Of a stretch of DNA of 7,167 bases, positions 1 to 5,459 are shown piece by piece (position 1 is the first letter of the stretch; each line of letters begins with the position of its first letter). Position numbers and translations under genes: made by a program. The notes under the pieces were generated by a model. The model was given only the letters and a program-made list of their open reading frames with translations, was not told the origin of the DNA and searched no databases. Origin of the DNA: Tannerellaceae bacterium (GTDB taxonomy: Bacteria; Bacteroidota; Bacteroidia; Bacteroidales; Tannerellaceae); the NCBI GenBank assembly GCA_020860805.1, contig JAJBTP010000429.1, positions 1 through 7,167 of the forward strand. Reading direction: 5' to 3'.

Positions 1-1
1 A

Positions 2-502
2 ATAGATATAGAGGATATTAAAGACCGGATAATCAAATTACCAATTCCTGGTTCACGCTATAGTAATTTTTATTCGGATGGTGAAAAAGTGTATTATTCA
101 GGTAGGGGGGCTACACATGTATATGACCTGAAAAAACAGAAAGAGGAAACCATTGCAGAAGGAACAACGATGCACGTAGCTGCAGGAAATAAGAAAGCTG
201 TCTTAGTCAAAAATAAACAGTTATATGTAATGGATATTCCCGGTGGAAAAACTGAATTGAAAGAGGCTGTTAATCTTTCCCATATGAAAATAACAACCAA
301 TTATCCACAGGAATGGGCACAAATATTTAACGAAGGATGGCGGGCTATGCGGGATGGTTTCTATGTAGAAAATATGCATGGAGTAGACTGGAAAGCTATG
401 AAAGAAAAATATGCCGTATTACTTCCCTATGTAAAAAACAGACTGGATCTAAATTATATAGTAGGGGAGATGATCGGAGAAATAAACTGTTGTGATGCCT
501 AA
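2..502 (+). CDS. Tricorn-like protease, upstream fragment (propeller end plus C1 domain), partial
   Basis: The frame is open from the left edge, so the true start lies outside the window; the GTG at 89 is internal, since the preceding codons already read like propeller sequence (a G-S-R-Y-S-N-F-Y-S-D-G-E stretch). Roughly the first 90 residues are short beta-strand repeats such as K-N-K-Q-L-Y-V-M-D, matching the last blades of the tricorn beta-propeller. From about position 290 the sequence turns helical (E-W-A-Q-I-F-N-E-G-W-R, M-R-D-G-F-Y, M-H-G-V-D-W), which is characteristic of the tricorn C1 domain. It ends in G-E-I-N-C-C-D-A at a TAA, exactly where family members carry the G-H pair with the charge-relay histidine. 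On its own this product would lack the nucleophile, the PDZ domain and the catalytic domain, so it should be inactive. Confidence 0.75.
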   Translation: MDIEDIKDRIIKLPIPGSRYSNFYSDGEKVYYSGRGATHVYDLKKQKEETIAEGTTMHVAAGNKKAVLVKNKQLYVMDIPGGKTELKEAVNLSHMKITTNYPQEWAQIFNEGWRAMRDGFYVENMHGVDWKAMKEKYAVLLPYVKNRLDLNYIVGEMIGEINCCDA

Positions 503-541
503 TTCAATCCTTGAGAAATTAATCGTCCGTAACGTATTAAG

Positions 542-1507
542 ATGGGTCTTTTAGGGGCAGAAGTATCACGGGATAAAAGTGGTTATTTCCGTCTGAAAAA
601 AATTCTGCAGGAAGCTCCCTGGAACAAACAGCTTCGGTCACCATTAACCGAACCGGGTATTGATGCGAAAGAAGGAGATTATATCATTGCTATAGATGGA
701 GTTCAGACTAACAGTGTAAAAGACCTTTATAGCTTATTAACAGGAAAAGCAGATGTACCAACTGAAATCCTGCTTAACAGTAAACCACAGACTGCCGGAG
801 CACATAAAATTGTCATCAATCCATTGGAAGAAGAATATTATCTTTATTATTATAACTGGATACAGGATAACATTCGTAAAGTAGAAGAAGCTACAAACGG
901 AAAAGTAGGTTATATCTATATTCCGGATATGGGCCCGGAAGAATTAAATGAATTCTCCCGTTATTTTTATCCACAGTTGGATAAAGAAGGATTAATTATT
1001 GACGATCGGGCCAATGGAGGTGGAAATGTATCTCCTATGATTTTGGAACGCCTTGCCCGTGAACCTTACCGGTTGACTATACACAGAGGCTCTAATATGA
1101 TTGGTACTGTACCCAATGCCGTACAGGTAGGTCCTAAAGTGTGTCTTATAAATAAATATTCGGCATCTGACGGGGATTTATTCCCGTGGGTTTTCCGTGC
1201 ACTTGGATTAGGAAAACTGATAGGAACCCGTACATGGGGAGGGATTGTAGGTATCAGTGCCTCACTTCCGTTTATGGATGGCTCTGATATGCGTGTTCCT
1301 TTCTTTACCAGTTATGATCCGAAAACAGGTGACTGGATTATTGAAAATCACGGAGTAGATCCGGATATTTATGTGGATAACGATCCGGTTAAAGAGTGGA
1401 ATGGGGAAGACCAACAATTAAACCGGGCTATCGAAGAAGTAATGAAACAACTTCCGGATCATAAACCTTTGCTAAAACACGCTACACCACGTGATTGGAG
1501 TAAATAA
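542..1507 (+). CDS. Tricorn-like protease, downstream fragment (PDZ plus S41 catalytic domain)
   Basis: This 321-codon frame begins at an internal Met of the broken protease. The start is only the first ATG after the last stop; no promoter or clear ribosome binding site is seen. Residues 1-80 form the PDZ domain (G-L-L-G-A-E near the start, then E-G-D-Y-I-I-A-I-D-G). From about residue 115 the S41 catalytic domain follows: G-Y-I-Y-I-P-D-M, I-D-D-R-A-N-G-G-G-N, and Y-S-A-S-D-G-D with Ser209 as the expected nucleophile and Asp210 next to it. Glu268 in I-E-N-H-G-V-D-P-D fits the catalytic glutamate. The C-terminus is full length. All lesions lie upstream, so serine and glutamate are kept while the histidine-bearing segment is lost. 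If translated alone, proteolysis is unlikely; peptide binding by the PDZ is conceivable but is a guess. Confidence 0.75.
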   Translation: MGLLGAEVSRDKSGYFRLKKILQEAPWNKQLRSPLTEPGIDAKEGDYIIAIDGVQTNSVKDLYSLLTGKADVPTEILLNSKPQTAGAHKIVINPLEEEYYLYYYNWIQDNIRKVEEATNGKVGYIYIPDMGPEELNEFSRYFYPQLDKEGLIIDDRANGGGNVSPMILERLAREPYRLTIHRGSNMIGTVPNAVQVGPKVCLINKYSASDGDLFPWVFRALGLGKLIGTRTWGGIVGISASLPFMDGSDMRVPFFTSYDPKTGDWIIENHGVDPDIYVDNDPVKEWNGEDQQLNRAIEEVMKQLPDHKPLLKHATPRDWSK

Positions 1508-1529
1508 AATAAATAGAATGAACTAAAAA

Positions 1530-1563
1530 TATCCTGCTACCTGTTCTTGTAGGTAGCAGGGTA
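1530..1563 (+). terminator. Hairpin terminator after the protease gene
   Basis: Perfect 10-bp inverted repeat CCTGCTACCT (1533-1542) and AGGTAGCAGG (1551-1560) around an 8-nt loop. Two more A-T pairs and one G-T wobble extend the stem to 13 bp. The following bases (CACTTTTACTTT) are T-rich but not a clean T tract. It lies 22 bp after the protease stop codon, which fits an intrinsic terminator. Confidence 0.7.
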
Positions 1564-1582
1564 CACTTTTACTTTCAATAAT

Positions 1583-1590
1583 TAAATTTG
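1583..1590 (+). promoter_or_regulatory. Bacteroides-type -7 promoter element for the sulfatase gene
   Basis: TAAATTTG matches the TAnnTTTG -7 consensus of Bacteroides sigma-ABfr promoters and ends 30 nt before the ATG at 1621. No TTTG is present at the -33 spacing; that position is occupied by the 3' arm of the preceding terminator hairpin. Confidence 0.5.
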
Positions 1591-1620
1591 TATACTTCTG
1601 TATTTAATTCTCATATATTA

Positions 1621-3297
1621 ATGAAACAAAAAGTAGGCCCTTTAAAAATCGGAGTAGCAGGTGCTCTGTTTGCATTTGGCAATTCATCCTGTACTCAACC
1701 TCCACAGGAAACCCGTCCCAATATTATTGTTATTTTAGCTGACGATCTTGGTTATTCAGATCTGGGCTGTTACGGGGGTGAAATAGAAACCCCTAACTTA
1801 AACCGGTTAGCAGAAAACGGAATCCGTTTCAGTTATTTTTATAATGCCAGCCGCAGTTGCCCTACACGAGCTTCTTTATTAACCGGACTTTACCCTCACC
1901 AGGCTGGTATCGGACGAATGACTTTCGACCAGCAACAACCCGGATATCGTGGTACTATGACATACAATGGAGTCACCATTGCAGAAGTATTAAGCGAAGC
2001 GGGCTACCAGACAGGGATGATTGGAAAATGGCATGTTGCCGAAACCCCTTTACGTCCGGATCAGCGTCAATGGTTGGCCCATCATGTACAATATGATGAG
2101 TTTGCTCCCAAAGACAACTATCCTACTTACCGGGGATTCCAGGATTTTTATGGTACTATTTATGGAGTTGTTAATTATTTTGATCCGTTCAGTTTAGTAA
2201 ATGGTGAAGAATCTGTACGGAGTGTTCCGAAAGATTACTACAGTACAATTGCACTTACAGATAGCGCTGTTTCTTACGTAAACCGGTATACACAAAATGA
2301 TAAGCCATTTTTTATGTATTTATCTTATCATGCCCCTCACTGGCCATTGCATGCTTTAGCTGAAGATATTGAAAAATATGAAAATACGTACAAAGTAGGA
2401 TGGGATAAAATACGGGAAGACCGGTATGAACGAATCAGACAATTAGGATTGTTTGAACAGGAAAATGAATATTTATCTTCCCGTCAGTTTACAGACACAT
2501 GGGAAGAAAATCCAACCCAGGAATGGGATGCCAGAGCCATGGCAGTACATGCTGCTATGGTAGATCGTATGGATCAGGAAATAGATAAATTAATAGCCAC
2601 TCTGGAAGCAAACGGCCAGTTAGATAACACACTCATCTTATTTATGTCTGATAACGGATGTAGTAATGAAGATTGCCAATTCTATTCAGAAGGAGAAAAT
2701 GACCGTCCGGCGGAAATGCGTAACGGTGAGAAAATCATTTATCCCAGACAAAAAGAAGTATTACCCGGTCCGGAAAATACCTACGCATCTATCGGAGCAC
2801 GTTGGGCAAACGTAGCAAATACTCCTTTCCGTTACTGGAAAGCCAAATCATTTGAAGGAGGTATTTGTACACCTATGATTGCACATTGGCTCAAAGGTAT
2901 CCAACAACCCAAAGGTGCAGTTACACGGGAAATGGGGCATGTGATAGATATTATGGCTACCTGCCTGGATCTGAGTGGCGCTGAATATCCTACAGAATAC
3001 AAAGGAAACCCAATTATTCCATTAGAAGGTAAAAGTCTGAATGCTATTTTTAAAACAGGTCAACGGGAAGGTTATGAGGAACTTTGCTTTAAACACTTCG
3101 AAGAAAAAGCATTTATTGACAAAAGTGGTTGGAAAATTATCCGGCAAGGGATTACTAAACCCTGGGAACTGTATAATCTGAAAGAAGATCGTACCGAAAT
3201 GAATAATCTGGCAGATCAATATCCGGAAAAGGTCAAGGAATTTGAAGAAAGATATCTTTTATGGGAAAACCGGGCTTTGGTAAATCCGAGACCATGA
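1621..3297 (+). CDS. Arylsulfatase-family sulfatase, serine-type, exported or lipoprotein
   Basis: This 558-residue alkaline-phosphatase-superfamily sulfatase would hydrolyse a sulfate ester; the substrate is unknown. ATG 1621 is preferred over the in-frame TTG at 1588, because that TTG lies inside the promoter element. The N-terminus is a basic-hydrophobic signal peptide ending near Cys24 (N-S-S-C), a loose lipobox, so periplasmic or outer-membrane attachment is likely. Metal ligands: Asp41-Asp42 (A-D-D-L-G-Y) and Asp344-Asn345 (S-D-N-G). Active-site residues: Lys136 and His138 (G-K-W-H), the H-A-P-H-W-P motif, and a Lys near 407-409 before E-G-G. The signature reads S79-C80-P81-T82-R83, so the residue converted to formylglycine is serine, requiring an anaerobic radical-SAM maturase (anSME) encoded elsewhere. 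The C-terminal W-E-L-Y-N-L-x-x-D is typical of arylsulfatases resembling the Pseudomonas enzyme. No SusC/SusD or glycosidase neighbour is seen. Confidence 0.93.
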   Translation: MKQKVGPLKIGVAGALFAFGNSSCTQPPQETRPNIIVILADDLGYSDLGCYGGEIETPNLNRLAENGIRFSYFYNASRSCPTRASLLTGLYPHQAGIGRMTFDQQQPGYRGTMTYNGVTIAEVLSEAGYQTGMIGKWHVAETPLRPDQRQWLAHHVQYDEFAPKDNYPTYRGFQDFYGTIYGVVNYFDPFSLVNGEESVRSVPKDYYSTIALTDSAVSYVNRYTQNDKPFFMYLSYHAPHWPLHALAEDIEKYENTYKVGWDKIREDRYERIRQLGLFEQENEYLSSRQFTDTWEENPTQEWDARAMAVHAAMVDRMDQEIDKLIATLEANGQLDNTLILFMSDNGCSNEDCQFYSEGENDRPAEMRNGEKIIYPRQKEVLPGPENTYASIGARWANVANTPFRYWKAKSFEGGICTPMIAHWLKGIQQPKGAVTREMGHVIDIMATCLDLSGAEYPTEYKGNPIIPLEGKSLNAIFKTGQREGYEELCFKHFEEKAFIDKSGWKIIRQGITKPWELYNLKEDRTEMNNLADQYPEKVKEFEERYLLWENRALVNPRP

Positions 3298-3315
3298 AAA
3301 AGAATGTAAATGCAT

Positions 3316-3350
3316 AATTATCAACTATCAATTGTCAATTGTTAATTGAA
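3316..3350. repeat. Degenerate heptanucleotide tandem repeat, five units
   Basis: Five consecutive 7-nt units starting at 3316, 3323, 3330, 3337 and 3344: AATTATC, AACTATC, AATTGTC, AATTGTT, AATTGAA. The tract fills most of the gap between the sulfatase and the rpmH promoter and ends 3 bp before the -33 TTTG. The same heptamer AATTGTC recurs at 6463 and 6477. CAATTG is self-complementary, so strand assignment is arbitrary. Confidence 0.65.
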
Positions 3351-3353
3351 ATA

Positions 3354-3384
3354 TTTGTTTATTAAAAAAAAGGTTTTATCTTTG
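3354..3384 (+). promoter_or_regulatory. Bacteroides-type promoter of rpmH
   Basis: TTTG at 3354-3357, a 19-nt spacer, then TATCTTTG at 3377-3384. This matches both the -33 and -7 elements and the usual spacing of sigma-ABfr promoters. Transcription would start around 3389-3392, leaving an A-rich leader of about 35 nt before the ATG, with no Shine-Dalgarno sequence. Confidence 0.85.
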
Positions 3385-3424
3385 CAGCCCGAAATAGTAG
3401 GAAAATAATAAACATAATAATAAG

Positions 3425-3577
3425 ATGAAAAGAACATTTCAACCTTCGAACAGGAAAAGAAAGAACAAGCATGGCTTTCGTTCTAGAATGGCTACTGCTA
3501 ACGGACGTAGAGTGTTAGCAGCACGTCGTGCAAAAGGTAGAGCTAAATTAACTGTATCTGACGAATACAACGGATAA
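3425..3577 (+). CDS. rpmH: Ribosomal protein L34 (bL34)
   Basis: The 50-residue product starts M-K-R-T-F-Q-P-S-N-R-K-R and continues G-F-R-S-R-M-A-T-A-N-G-R-R-V-L, the hallmark of bL34, a very basic protein that binds 23S rRNA in the large ribosomal subunit. Length is normal for the family, with the C-terminal S-D-E-Y-N-G seen in Bacteroidota versions. The ATG at 3425 is fixed by the conserved N-terminus. It has its own promoter upstream and a strong hairpin terminator 24 bp after the stop, so it is a single-gene unit. The rnpA gene that follows rpmH in many bacteria is absent; the next gene encodes a PASTA protein in a new unit. GC content is slightly higher than around it, as expected for a highly expressed, Arg-rich gene. 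Confidence 0.98.
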   Translation: MKRTFQPSNRKRKNKHGFRSRMATANGRRVLAARRAKGRAKLTVSDEYNG

Positions 3578-3601
3578 TCTTTTTTATCTGTCTTTTGTTA
3601 T

Positions 3602-3646
3602 AAAGAAAGTAAAGGTTTTTTGTAAAGCCTTTACTTTCTTTGTTTT
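3602..3646 (+). terminator. Intrinsic terminator of rpmH
   Basis: Perfect 14-bp inverted repeat AAAGAAAGTAAAGG (3602-3615) and CCTTTACTTTCTTT (3628-3641). A wobble pair and three A-T pairs extend it inward to an 18-bp stem with a 4-nt loop, followed by GTTTTT. The stem is AT-rich, but its length and the T run make it convincing. It separates rpmH from the PASTA unit. Confidence 0.85.
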
Positions 3647-3691
3647 TATAGATATACAAGTATATATAACGGCTATATGATGTTTTTTTCC

Positions 3692-3699
3692 TACTTTTG
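3692..3699 (+). promoter_or_regulatory. Bacteroides-type -7 element for the PASTA-rluD-ddl unit
   Basis: TACTTTTG matches TAnnTTTG and ends 26 nt before the ATG at 3726, after the rpmH terminator. No TTTG lies 19-21 nt upstream (the sequence there is TAACGG), so only half of the promoter is recognisable. Confidence 0.5.
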
Positions 3700-3725
3700 A
3701 AGCCGTCTACTAATGTATTAGAAAG

Positions 3726-4364
3726 ATGAAAAAGTTTTTAGACAAATTAGTAAAACTTCCGTTATGGTGCCACCTGGTATTTGCAGTGGTATTATCAGCT
3801 ATCCTTCTGGTCTGCACGTTAAAATGGTTGGAAGTATATACACATCATAATGAGGCTGTAATAGTACCTGACATAAAAGGTTTGAAATTAGATAAAGCGG
3901 AAGAATTTTTAAAAAGCTGTGGATTACGTTACAACGTAATAGATTCGGTATATTCCAAAGATGCGGCACCCGGGTCTATTGTGGAAGTAGAGCCTGCACC
4001 TGGCTCTAAGGTGAAAGAAGGCCGGATTCTGTTTGTTACTGTAAATGCATTAACTTCCCAGATGGCAGCCATTCCTGAAGTAGCAGACCTTTCTGCACGG
4101 CAGGCATATGCGCTTTTATTAGCCCGGGGATTTGAAAATATACAAACAAAATATGTAGACGGGCAATATAAAGATTTGGCGTTACGGGTTGAATTGTTTG
4201 GAAGAACAGTACAACCGAATGAAATGACTCCACTGAATGCCTCGTTAGTACTAATAGTCAGCAATGGCTTCGTACAACCCTTTGAAGAAGATTCGCTTGA
4301 TAGCATAGGAATAGACAGTATTCCAGCCGAACCTATCGATAATGATGAAGAAAACTGGTTTTAA
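3726..4364 (+). CDS. Membrane-anchored protein with two PASTA domains, no kinase
   Basis: A 212-residue protein with a short basic cytoplasmic N-terminus (M-K-K-F-L-D-K), one transmembrane helix at about residues 14-32, and a periplasmic part. PASTA domain 1 spans about 45-108 (V-I-V-P-D-I-K-G-L, then G-S-I-V-E-V-E-P-A-P-G-S-K-V-K-E-G) and domain 2 about 114-182 (I-P-E-V-A-D-L-S-A-R-Q-A). The tail after 185 is acidic (E-E-D-S-L-D-S and D-N-D-E-E-N-W-F). In PASTA kinases and PBPs of other bacteria such domains bind muropeptides or beta-lactam-like ligands. Here there is no kinase or transpeptidase domain, so the role is probably as a cell-wall sensor or scaffold; this is inference. The gene ends 2 bp before the pseudouridine synthase gene and shares a unit with ddl, which supports a peptidoglycan link. 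The start is fixed by the transmembrane segment and the promoter. Confidence 0.9.
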   Translation: MKKFLDKLVKLPLWCHLVFAVVLSAILLVCTLKWLEVYTHHNEAVIVPDIKGLKLDKAEEFLKSCGLRYNVIDSVYSKDAAPGSIVEVEPAPGSKVKEGRILFVTVNALTSQMAAIPEVADLSARQAYALLLARGFENIQTKYVDGQYKDLALRVELFGRTVQPNEMTPLNASLVLIVSNGFVQPFEEDSLDSIGIDSIPAEPIDNDEENWF

Positions 4365-4366
4365 AA

Positions 4367-5446
4367 ATGGAAAACTTTTCGGAAGAATGGGATAATGAAC
4401 CGGTAGATGATGATTTGCTGGAACAAGAAGAAGGGGAAGAAAGTTCCCAACTGTATGAATACTTCCGTTTTATGGCTGATAAAGGCCAGTCTTTATTAAG
4501 AGTAGACAAATTTCTGGTTGACAGAATGAATGGTGCTACCCGTAATCGCATTCAACTGGCCGCAGAAGCAGGTTGTATACTGGTTAATAATATTCCCGTA
4601 AAAAGTAATTACCGTGTTAAACCGATGGATATTGTATCCATTGTTATGACACACCCACGTAGGGAACTGGAAATAATTCCTGAAGATATTCCGCTTAATA
4701 TAGTATATGAAGACGAAGATTTGCTGGTTGTTAATAAACCGGCAGGTCTTGTAGTGCATCCTGGTCATGGAAACTATACCGGAACACTGGTCAATGCCCT
4801 GGCTTATTATCTACAGGACGATCCGTATTATGATCCCTCCGATCCACGTTTAGGACTGGTACACCGGATTGATAAAGATACATCCGGCTTATTGGTTGTA
4901 GCTAAACGTCCTGAAGCGAAAGCCAATTTAAGTCTTCAGTTTTTTAATAAAACAACTCATCGAAGATATCAGACATTAGTATGGGGAATAATCTACGAAG
5001 ATGAAGGACGTATTGAAGGCAATATAGGAAGAGATCCCTACGATAGAATGTTAATGTGTGTATTTCCTGAAGGGGATATAGGAAAACCAGCTGTTACTCA
5101 TTACAAAGTTCTGGAAAGATTAGGATATGTTACATTAGCAGAATGTAGACTGGAAACAGGAAGAACACATCAAATCCGGGTACATATGAAACATATCGGT
5201 CATATTCTTTTTAATGACAGCCGTTATGGAGGAGATGAGATTCTGAAAGGTACCACTTTCACCAAATACCGTCAATTTGTACAAAATTGTTTTGCAACCT
5301 GTCCTCGTCAGGCTCTCCATGCAAAAACACTAGGTTTTATACACCCAACTACCGGAGAAGAGATGCGATTCAATTCTGAAATTCCGGACGATATGCAACA
5401 GCTGATAGATAAATGGCGTAATTATGCAAATACAAAAGAATTATAA
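4367..5446 (+). CDS. rluD: RluD-type 23S rRNA pseudouridine synthase
   Basis: A 359-residue RluA-family enzyme that isomerises uridine to pseudouridine in RNA; E. coli RluD acts on helix 69 of 23S rRNA (1911, 1915, 1917). An S4 RNA-binding domain lies at about 42-92 (L-R-V-D-K-F-L, then G-C-I-L-V-N-N). The catalytic domain follows: V-N-K-P-A-G-L-V-V-H-P-G, then H-R-I-D-K-D-T-S-G with catalytic Asp169, then L-E-T-G-R-T-H-Q-I-R-V-H and the H-A-K-T-L-G-F motif near the C-terminus. It is about 30 residues longer than E. coli RluD, due largely to an acidic N-terminal extension of about 40 residues (many E and D before residue 27). Translation probably couples to the PASTA gene, 2 bp upstream. An RluA- or RluC-like target cannot be excluded, but the S4 domain and the operon context favour RluD. 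Confidence 0.93.
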   Translation: MENFSEEWDNEPVDDDLLEQEEGEESSQLYEYFRFMADKGQSLLRVDKFLVDRMNGATRNRIQLAAEAGCILVNNIPVKSNYRVKPMDIVSIVMTHPRRELEIIPEDIPLNIVYEDEDLLVVNKPAGLVVHPGHGNYTGTLVNALAYYLQDDPYYDPSDPRLGLVHRIDKDTSGLLVVAKRPEAKANLSLQFFNKTTHRRYQTLVWGIIYEDEGRIEGNIGRDPYDRMLMCVFPEGDIGKPAVTHYKVLERLGYVTLAECRLETGRTHQIRVHMKHIGHILFNDSRYGGDEILKGTTFTKYRQFVQNCFATCPRQALHAKTLGFIHPTTGEEMRFNSEIPDDMQQLIDKWRNYANTKEL

Positions 5447-5459
5447 CAGTACTTATTAT

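Larger units (their letters stand above)
2..1507 (+). pseudogene. Tricorn-type S41 protease, 5'-truncated by window edge and interrupted by three in-frame stops
   Basis: The stretch before and the stretch after the gap at 500-541 are in the same reading frame and read as one tricorn-like protease: end of a beta-propeller, C1 helical domain, PDZ domain, S41 catalytic domain. The frame is broken only by TAA at 500-502, TGA at 512-514 and TAA at 530-532. Between the stops the frame still yields residues expected in homologues (N-P, then E-I-N-R-P, then R-I-K before M542), so nothing was inserted or deleted. Homologues, as I recall them, read I-N-C-G-H-A-Y here; this copy has I-N-C-C-D-A-stop, so the catalytic His is also replaced by Asp. 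The family is usually about 1,080 residues; about 500 codons are visible. Either a recent pseudogene or a local sequence error. An intact enzyme would be exported or periplasmic and degrade peptides. Confidence 0.82.

Noticed and set aside
512..514. TGA as selenocysteine or programmed readthrough
   Set aside because: TAA stops lie on both sides and no selenocysteine element or conserved Sec/Cys position is expected there.
500..541. Frameshift between the two protease fragments
   Set aside because: Both fragments are in the same frame; the interruption is by stop codons only, with no net insertion or deletion visible.
1588..1620. Longer sulfatase start at TTG 1588
   Set aside because: The TTG overlaps the -7 promoter element, and the extra 11 residues would precede a proper signal peptide that starts at ATG 1621.
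3316..3350. CRISPR-like array
   Set aside because: Units are 7 nt, contiguous and degenerate with no spacers, and no cas gene is near.
3578..3725. rnpA or a small RNA gene after rpmH
   Set aside because: The 148 bp hold a terminator hairpin and a promoter element, with no coding frame of useful length or RNA family I recognise.
3929..4306. Antisense open frame of 125 codons in the PASTA gene
   Set aside because: It has low-complexity Ser/Thr-rich content and no recognisable domain; it mirrors the coding strand of a well supported gene.
4496..4768. Antisense open frame of 90 codons inside rluD
   Set aside because: It lies entirely opposite the conserved S4 and catalytic regions, with no promoter or family resemblance.
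5424..5459. Longer ddl start at ATG 5424, overlapping rluD
   Set aside because: It adds 12 residues ahead of the conserved M-K-K-N-I-A-I-V-A-G-G start; ATG 5460 gives the normal Ddl N-terminus.
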